Origin: Sanguibacter suarezii NBRC 16159 | Lineage (GTDB): Bacteria > Actinomycetota > Actinomycetes > Actinomycetales > Cellulomonadaceae | Assembly (NCBI RefSeq): GCF_001552735.1 | Contig: NZ_BCRT01000013.1 | Coordinates: 1 to 64,000, forward strand | DNA: 64,000 nt | Reading direction: 5' to 3' | Shown: positions 59,266-64,000 of the stretch, one piece after another | How positions within the stretch are numbered: the first letter of the stretch is position 1 | Layout of the letters: every line of letters starts with the position of its first letter | Notes under the pieces: generated by a model | Seen by the model: only the letters and a program-made list of their open reading frames with translations | The model's database searches: none | Told to the model about the DNA's origin: nothing | Position numbers and translations under genes: made by a program

Positions 59266-61788
59266 GTGGTCAAGGCGATGGAGACGAGCTTCGCGGGGGT
59301 GCTGGAAGGCAAGAAGCAGTACCAGGTGCCGTTGTACCAGCGGACATACGCCTGGGGCAAAAAGCAGCTCGACCAGCTCTGGGACGACGTCGTCGAGGTG
59401 GCCGCGGCCCGCCGCGAGGAGCCGGGGACGAGTCACTTCATCGGCTCCCTCGTGCTCGCCACTAGCCCGGATTTCAACATCGTCGGAGTCGCGAAGCTGC
59501 TCGTCGTCGACGGCCAGCAACGATTGACCACGCTCACACTCTTGCTCGCAGCTCTTCGAGACCACCTCTCCAAGACGGGCGACGCTGCGGGAGCGGAGGG
59601 CATCCACGCCCAGTACCTCGTGAACGTCTACGACAGGGGCCAGCCTGCCAAGTTATTGCCCACCCAAGCCGACCGCGAGGCGTACAAGGCGGTGCTGACG
59701 TCGTCCCCGGACGCCGGTGGGTCCGATGCCATCGGCATCGCTTACAACCACTTCCGGTCCAAGATCGCAGCGGTCGACGACCCCGACGACCCGCGCGACC
59801 TGGAGGAGATCGAGAATGCGGTCGTCCACGGGCTCGCCCTCGTCGTGGTGACCGCGGAGCAAGGCGACAACGCGCACCGCATCTTCGAGTCGCTCAACAA
59901 CACGGGCTTGCAGCTCAGCCAGTCAGACCTGCTCAAGAACTACCTGTTCATGCGGCTGGGTGAGCGCGCCGAGGACGTCTATGACAACGTCTGGCTGCCG
60001 CTGGAGAAGAAGCTGACCTCCGAGGCACTCGAGCTGCTGTTCTGGCTGGACCTCGCCCAGCGCGACGAGCGTGCCAAACAGTCGGACACCTACGCCGGCC
60101 AGCAGAAGCGGCTGGAGAAACTCACCACGCCCGACCAGATTGAGTCCGAGGTACGCCGCATCGCCGCTCTCGGCGACGTCCTGGCTACGATCCTCGATCC
60201 GTCACGGGAGAGTGACCTGTCGATCCGGCACCGGCTCGAGCGCATCAGGGCGTGGGGATCGACCACTGCCTACCCGGTCGTCATGACGATCCTCGCTCGT
60301 CGAGCGGCCGGCACTGCGACGCCCACGCAGGCCGCCAGCGCCTTGCACGTCCTCGAGTCGTACTTCGTGCGCCGCATTGTCGTCGGTCGCGCTACCGCTG
60401 GCCTCAACCGCAGTCTGCTCCAGGCGGTGAGCACGGTCGCCGACGCGGACGCCGTCGATGTCGCGCTGTGCGACTACCTTTCTCGCGGGCGTAAGCACTT
60501 CGCCACCGACAAGCAGATCCGCCAGGCCGTCACAGTGGTGCCCTTCTACTGGCAGGGGCGTGCCGCGCAGAAGAAGTTGATCCTGCAGTGGCTCGAGGAA
60601 TCCTACGGTTCCAAGGAGGTTGTCGTCTCCAAGAACCTCACGATCGAGCACGTACTGCCCCAGACTCTGTCAGACGCGGTCCGGCAGGACTTGGCGGCCG
60701 CGCTTCCCGAGGATGTCGATGTCACCGCTGAGCACGAACGTCTCGTGCACACCCTCGGAAACCTCACTCTGACTGGGTACAACAGCGAGCTAAGCAACCG
60801 CCCGTTCGCGGCCAAGCGGACCATGCTTGCCGAGTCCGGGCTCCACATGAACCATGAGATCGCAGCGCACGAGGCGTGGACCGTGGACGAGATCAACGCA
60901 CGTGGGGTGGCTCTGGCCGAGAAGATCATCGCTCTGTGGTCCGGGCCGAACGAGGCCCTCGCCGGGGCGAGCGACGAGCAGCCCTCAGAGACCCGCCGGC
61001 TGGTCGCGGCGATCATCGCTGAGATCCCCGCCGGACGTTGGACCTCCTATGGCGAGGTCGCACTCGTCGCGGGTACCTACCCTCAGCCCATCGCGGCGAT
61101 TCTCTCCACCCATCTCATGCAGGGTGTCTGGCGGGTACTGCAATCGGGCGGAACGATCTCGCCCGGTTTCCGCTGGCTCGATGCCGAGCGCACCGATGAT
61201 CCCCGCGCCTATCTCGAGTCCGAAGGGCTGACGTTCGATAGCGACGGGCGCGCCACCCCGGGCCAGTTCGTCGACGCTCGAGAGCTCGCAGAGCTCGCCG
61301 GGCTCGAGGTCGACGACGGGACACCTAACTGGCGAGCTGCCAGCGGACGCCCGCTTCTCGCACAACGGCAGGGGTTCTTCCAGCAGGTCCGTGACCTCGG
61401 CGAGTCCACGGGCACCCTGATCACGTCCTGGCCCAAGGCCACGACGCAGGAAGCCGTCGACGTCAGCATCGGTGTGCCGGGCTGCGCCGTCGTGCTGGCG
61501 TTGGCCAGTCGCGAGCCGAACGTCACCTGCTCGTTCTACATCCGCCACGACAAAGCTCTCTTCACTCACCTCATTGCGCACCGTGAAGAAATCGAGAGCG
61601 ATCTGGGATCCACCCTAGAGTGGCGAGACAACCCGGAGTACAAGTCCAGCCAAGTTGTCCTCCGGCGTGACGGGGACTGGCGCGATGAGGCCCTCGCTCC
61701 CGACCTCGCACAGTGGCTCGTCAGCACTGCCGAGACCTTCGCCTCGGTCTTTCCGAAGCGTGCACAGGAAGTCAGACCGCTCCTCTGA
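59266..61788 (+). CDS. Four-domain GmrSD-like restriction protein (DUF262-DUF1524-ATL-DUF4268)
   Basis: An 840-aa protein. Residues ~10-235 are DUF262: VPLYQRTYAW, the nucleotide-binding DGQQR motif at 82-86, and RIFESLNNTGLQLSQSDLLK. Residues ~400-545 are the DUF1524 HNH nuclease, with His462 in IEHVLPQTL and Asn499 in HTLGNLTLTGYNS. Residues ~577-665 resemble the winged-helix domain of O6-alkylguanine transferases (IPAGRWTSYGEVALVAG), but GVWRVL with Trp622 replaces the PCHR active site, as in alkyltransferase-like proteins that bind but do not repair. The end (~705-835) matches DUF4268. DUF262-DUF1524 proteins are type IV restriction enzymes cutting modified DNA. GGAGG lies 5 bases before the GTG. 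Confidence 0.85.
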   Translation: MVKAMETSFAGVLEGKKQYQVPLYQRTYAWGKKQLDQLWDDVVEVAAARREEPGTSHFIGSLVLATSPDFNIVGVAKLLVVDGQQRLTTLTLLLAALRDHLSKTGDAAGAEGIHAQYLVNVYDRGQPAKLLPTQADREAYKAVLTSSPDAGGSDAIGIAYNHFRSKIAAVDDPDDPRDLEEIENAVVHGLALVVVTAEQGDNAHRIFESLNNTGLQLSQSDLLKNYLFMRLGERAEDVYDNVWLPLEKKLTSEALELLFWLDLAQRDERAKQSDTYAGQQKRLEKLTTPDQIESEVRRIAALGDVLATILDPSRESDLSIRHRLERIRAWGSTTAYPVVMTILARRAAGTATPTQAASALHVLESYFVRRIVVGRATAGLNRSLLQAVSTVADADAVDVALCDYLSRGRKHFATDKQIRQAVTVVPFYWQGRAAQKKLILQWLEESYGSKEVVVSKNLTIEHVLPQTLSDAVRQDLAAALPEDVDVTAEHERLVHTLGNLTLTGYNSELSNRPFAAKRTMLAESGLHMNHEIAAHEAWTVDEINARGVALAEKIIALWSGPNEALAGASDEQPSETRRLVAAIIAEIPAGRWTSYGEVALVAGTYPQPIAAILSTHLMQGVWRVLQSGGTISPGFRWLDAERTDDPRAYLESEGLTFDSDGRATPGQFVDARELAELAGLEVDDGTPNWRAASGRPLLAQRQGFFQQVRDLGESTGTLITSWPKATTQEAVDVSIGVPGCAVVLALASREPNVTCSFYIRHDKALFTHLIAHREEIESDLGSTLEWRDNPEYKSSQVVLRRDGDWRDEALAPDLAQWLVSTAETFASVFPKRAQEVRPLL

Positions 61789-61913
61789 ACGAGATCACGA
61801 CCTACAACAAGCATCCGGATCGAGGACATTGCTGACACTCTTCGGCGCCGGTCGATCATCGTCCCGACTGAAATCTGCCGGCTCCCGGTGGCCATCATGC
61901 GTGGGCATCACCT

Positions 61914-62204
61914 TCAGTAGCTATGGAACGAGAACAGGACGCCGTGTGACATGAGCCACTCGCGCTCGCCCCGGCTAGCGATCTGTTGCACTTGCGCGGC
62001 CCAGGCAGCAGGGATGCCCTCGGCGTCGGTGCCGAGGCTGGTCGCGAACTGACTGGTTGCGCTTGCGGGGATTGCGAACTTGTACGAATACTCGTTGCCG
62101 AACGGACTGCCGGAAAGGTGCTGGCCAGCGATCGTGTACGCGCCATCTCGGAAGGTCAAATCGACAAACAGTTGGCCGTTAGTCACGTCGTTGATTTGCG
62201 TCAC
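61914..62204 (-). CDS. Small hypothetical protein
   Basis: A 96-aa protein of lower G+C content than most of the window. It reads TQINDVTNGQLFVDLTFRDG, then a probable beta hairpin (YTIAGQHLSGSPFGNEYSYK), and ends SRGEREWLMSHGVLFSFHSY. The GTG at 62204 is chosen because AGGAGG lies 6 bases upstream; a longer frame to 62336 has no such site. No family was recognised. It lies in the defence island downstream of the restriction-type gene, in the opposite orientation; the 125 bases between them hold nothing identifiable. Confidence 0.6.
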   Translation of the reverse strand: MTQINDVTNGQLFVDLTFRDGAYTIAGQHLSGSPFGNEYSYKFAIPASATSQFATSLGTDAEGIPAAWAAQVQQIASRGEREWLMSHGVLFSFHSY

Positions 62205-62356
62205 ATGCTCCTCCTTATTGGTCTCATCATTCACCACGCCACCGACATAACGACAACACAAGCTGGCCAGGGGCGCGGCAGGTACCATTTGTCTGGCTTG
62301 CGCGCCCCCTCGACCCAATTGACCAGTCGCGAGCAAGCGTGCGGCAGCGCGCAGCG

Positions 62357-63421
62357 TCAGTTCAACCAGTCACCGACACACTTGGCGATGACGCGCGCAA
62401 CACTTCGTCCGGCTCCTCGATATTCGGCCATCAAGTCGAAGGTCCCATCTTCCCGGTAGAGGACACCTTCGACGGAGACCACGGCGATCGGCACTTCATC
62501 GCGGAGTATGGCCCAAAAATGGGATGACGGCTCACCATACACGCCTAGCTTTGTCGTGATTTTTGCAGCAGCGGCAGCCGTGGGGAACCGCTCCACATAC
62601 CCTCGGGATTCCTCTTCCTCCCAATCCGAGGAGTCGAGGAACTCGTTTCGGACATCCCAGCTGTGGCGATCGTGGATCTGCATTCGGAGCAGAGCGGCAA
62701 TGAATCGATAGGTGAGGGTGCGCCGAGTCGATCGCGGACGAGGCCCAGGGAGGGCTAGCCTGGCAGCCTCCTCAATAGCCTTAACAGAGCCATGTGGAGA
62801 TGGGTCGCCTAGCACCTCTCTCCAACTCAGGTGAAAATCAGCGTTCGAGATTACATGAAGCGAGCCAGCGCGGTTCATTTGAACGTCCGGGATCGTTCCG
62901 CCCGGCAACAAAAGAGCAAGACAGTCATACAGGCCACCACCTACATGCATCTCCCACACCACGTACTCAGGATGTCGAGCGGCAAGTTCACTGGCGATCC
63001 ACCAGGATTCGGCGATGATCCGGCGCAACGAAGGTTCGTCTGGCACGATCGAACTGTCGGGCTCGATCTCATTCGCGTCCAAAGAGTCCCCCGTATCTGA
63101 AACGAGGGCCGCCTCCGGATGGCTCACGGCGAGAAACTGGGCGACCATCGCCTCGATCGCAGTCTCCATCGGCTCGTCAGTGTCTATCGAGGACCAGTTG
63201 GCGCCATAGGCCGAAGTGGTTTCCTCACGCATTTCAAGCCATGACTCGAACGTATGGGAGGCGCCTCTGTCCGAGAACGCCTGAGCACCTTCAGCCTGCA
63301 ACGCTGCCGTCGCCTGCGGGTAGTGACACTCACCGCGCTCATTCCAAATCCCGACAGGCCCATTCTGGCCATGTCCCGGTATCCAGTCGAGATGGACTGC
63401 ATACCGGTGCACCTCGCTCAC
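62357..63421 (-). CDS. Uncharacterised protein in the defence island
   Basis: A 354-aa soluble, acidic protein. It begins RYAVHLDWIPGHGQNGPVG, with a beta-rich start; a helical middle includes SLRRIIAESWWIASELAARH and EYVVWEMHVGGGLYDCLALL, and the end holds HFWAILRDEVPIAVVSVEG. Repeated Trp, Asp and His residues suggest a folded enzyme or binding protein, but no known motif is visible. A GTG start with AGAGG 8 bases upstream. Lower G+C content than the core genes. The 152 bases before the next minus-strand gene show nothing clear. Confidence 0.65.
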   Translation of the reverse strand: MSEVHRYAVHLDWIPGHGQNGPVGIWNERGECHYPQATAALQAEGAQAFSDRGASHTFESWLEMREETTSAYGANWSSIDTDEPMETAIEAMVAQFLAVSHPEAALVSDTGDSLDANEIEPDSSIVPDEPSLRRIIAESWWIASELAARHPEYVVWEMHVGGGLYDCLALLLPGGTIPDVQMNRAGSLHVISNADFHLSWREVLGDPSPHGSVKAIEEAARLALPGPRPRSTRRTLTYRFIAALLRMQIHDRHSWDVRNEFLDSSDWEEEESRGYVERFPTAAAAAKITTKLGVYGEPSSHFWAILRDEVPIAVVSVEGVLYREDGTFDLMAEYRGAGRSVARVIAKCVGDWLN

Positions 63422-63681
63422 GCAAACACCTCTGCGCCACTGGCCGTCAAGGTGAGAAGTCCGCCATGAGCGTCAACCTCTCCCGCGCCAGCTGCTTGCG
63501 TGAGGGCGGACGACCACTCGTCGTCGCGATCGGCAAGCCATGCATTGTTCACGGTTGGTTGGGTGCGCATTGTCTACCTTCAGTATCGGTGACCACTATG
63601 AGATGAACTAGTACTGCCGAACTGCTCTGACGTTCGGCTCCCTCCACCTCGTCCTGGATGTCGCGTTGTCGCCCCACCCCG
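63422..63681. other. Intergenic region without an identifiable gene
   Basis: A 260-base gap between the helicase fragment and the uncharacterised gene. Only short overlapping frames are present, and I see no terminator, repeat or RNA gene. Confidence 0.4.
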
Positions 63682-64000
63682 CTAACGCGACGTAGTCTCC
63701 AAGAGAGACGACGTCGCCCCGCTCCACGACACCGCCAACTCATCCCGAGCGCGCGTTGCCGCCACATAGAGCAGCGACCGTTCGCGGAGCATCGCGTCCT
63801 CCCAGGAGTCCTTGGAGTACTTCTCCGCGCGCAGCGCGGCGGGGACAGAGCCCTCGCTCACCCCGAAGAGCAGGACCCGGGAGAACTCGGTCCCCTTGCA
63901 CCGGTGCATGGTCATGACGACCGGCAGGCCGGCCTTGATGCCCTCACGGTCCACAGCACGAACGCTGACACCGCGTTCACCGAGCGCGGCGACAACCTTG
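63682..64000 (-). CDS. UvrD/REP-family helicase, C-terminal part
   Basis: The last 105 residues of a superfamily 1A helicase that continues beyond the window edge; the 5' part lies past 64000. Helicase motif V is MTMHRCKGTEFSRVLLFGV and motif VI is RERSLLYVAATRARDELAVS. The protein ends soon after motif VI, so it lacks the long C-terminal domain of UvrD itself. Such helicases occur in DNA repair and in defence systems (for example GajB of Gabija), and its place in a defence island favours the second, but the missing part is needed to decide. Confidence 0.85.
   Translation of the reverse strand, partial: KVVAALGERGVSVRAVDREGIKAGLPVVMTMHRCKGTEFSRVLLFGVSEGSVPAALRAEKYSKDSWEDAMLRERSLLYVAATRARDELAVSWSGATSSLLETTSR

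Overview
The window is 64 kb of very G+C-rich DNA from an actinobacterium. Codon usage, an LAxTG class-E-type sorting signal, an F420-type luciferase-like oxidoreductase, a maleylpyruvate/mycothiol-isomerase-like protein and frequent leaderless starts all point to this group. The mix of plant-polysaccharide enzymes (GH3, GH13, PL9 with chitin-binding-type modules) suggests a Micrococcales-like soil or plant-associated organism, but the genus cannot be fixed from sequence alone. No rRNA, tRNA, CRISPR array or intact transposase was seen.

Layout. 0-5.3 kb: permease and ATPase of a TauBC/SsuBC-type importer, a miniature LuxR-type regulator, a sortase-anchored surface protein, and a small Rho_N-domain protein translationally coupled to a rifampicin-monooxygenase-like (Rox) flavoenzyme. 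5.3-11.2 kb: GNAT and VOC proteins, a domain-swapped GH3 glycosidase, an MFS exporter and a DinB-like thiol-linked enzyme. 11.3-18.5 kb: a stress-protection block (CsbD, two SDRs, an epimerase, manganese catalase, an MBL hydrolase, an LLM oxidoreductase and a DUF2231 membrane protein). 18.6-20.3 kb: a compact methionyl-tRNA synthetase preceded by a 16-codon leader peptide with tandem Met codons and a 10-bp terminator hairpin, a likely transcription attenuator. 20.5-25.8 kb: a complete livJHMGF-type branched-chain amino acid importer. 25.8-29.3 kb: an uncharacterised gene pair, a TetR-controlled two-gene operon with a clear promoter and operator, and a GH13 enzyme.

29.3-37.3 kb holds a GntR/FCD regulator and a convergent cluster (ankyrin protein, AllH/DUF2877, AllF/FdrA, AllG/DUF1116, NCS2-like permease, carbamate kinase). 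It matches the oxamate carbamoyltransferase set AllFGH plus AllK of ureide catabolism: oxalurate is phosphorolysed to oxamate and carbamoyl phosphate, and the latter yields ATP. A perfect 24-bp palindrome sits at the head of the cluster. 37.4-49.5 kb: a Y-family polymerase, a serine hydrolase, a large modular PL9 pectate lyase, a FUSC-type membrane protein, a self-regulated membrane-protein/HTH operon and a secreted beta-helix protein.

49.9-64 kb is a defence island, visibly less G+C-rich than its surroundings. It has a complete type I Zorya operon (zorABCD), a decayed SNF2-type helicase, a four-domain DUF262-DUF1524-alkyltransferase-like-DUF4268 fusion resembling a type IV restriction enzyme, two unrecognised genes and the end of a UvrD-family helicase that runs off the window.

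The two signals I rate most worth following are the Met-codon leader/attenuator in front of metG and the fusion restriction-type protein. Across the window at least eight genes have a TANNNT-like hexamer exactly six bases before the start codon, the signature of leaderless transcripts.
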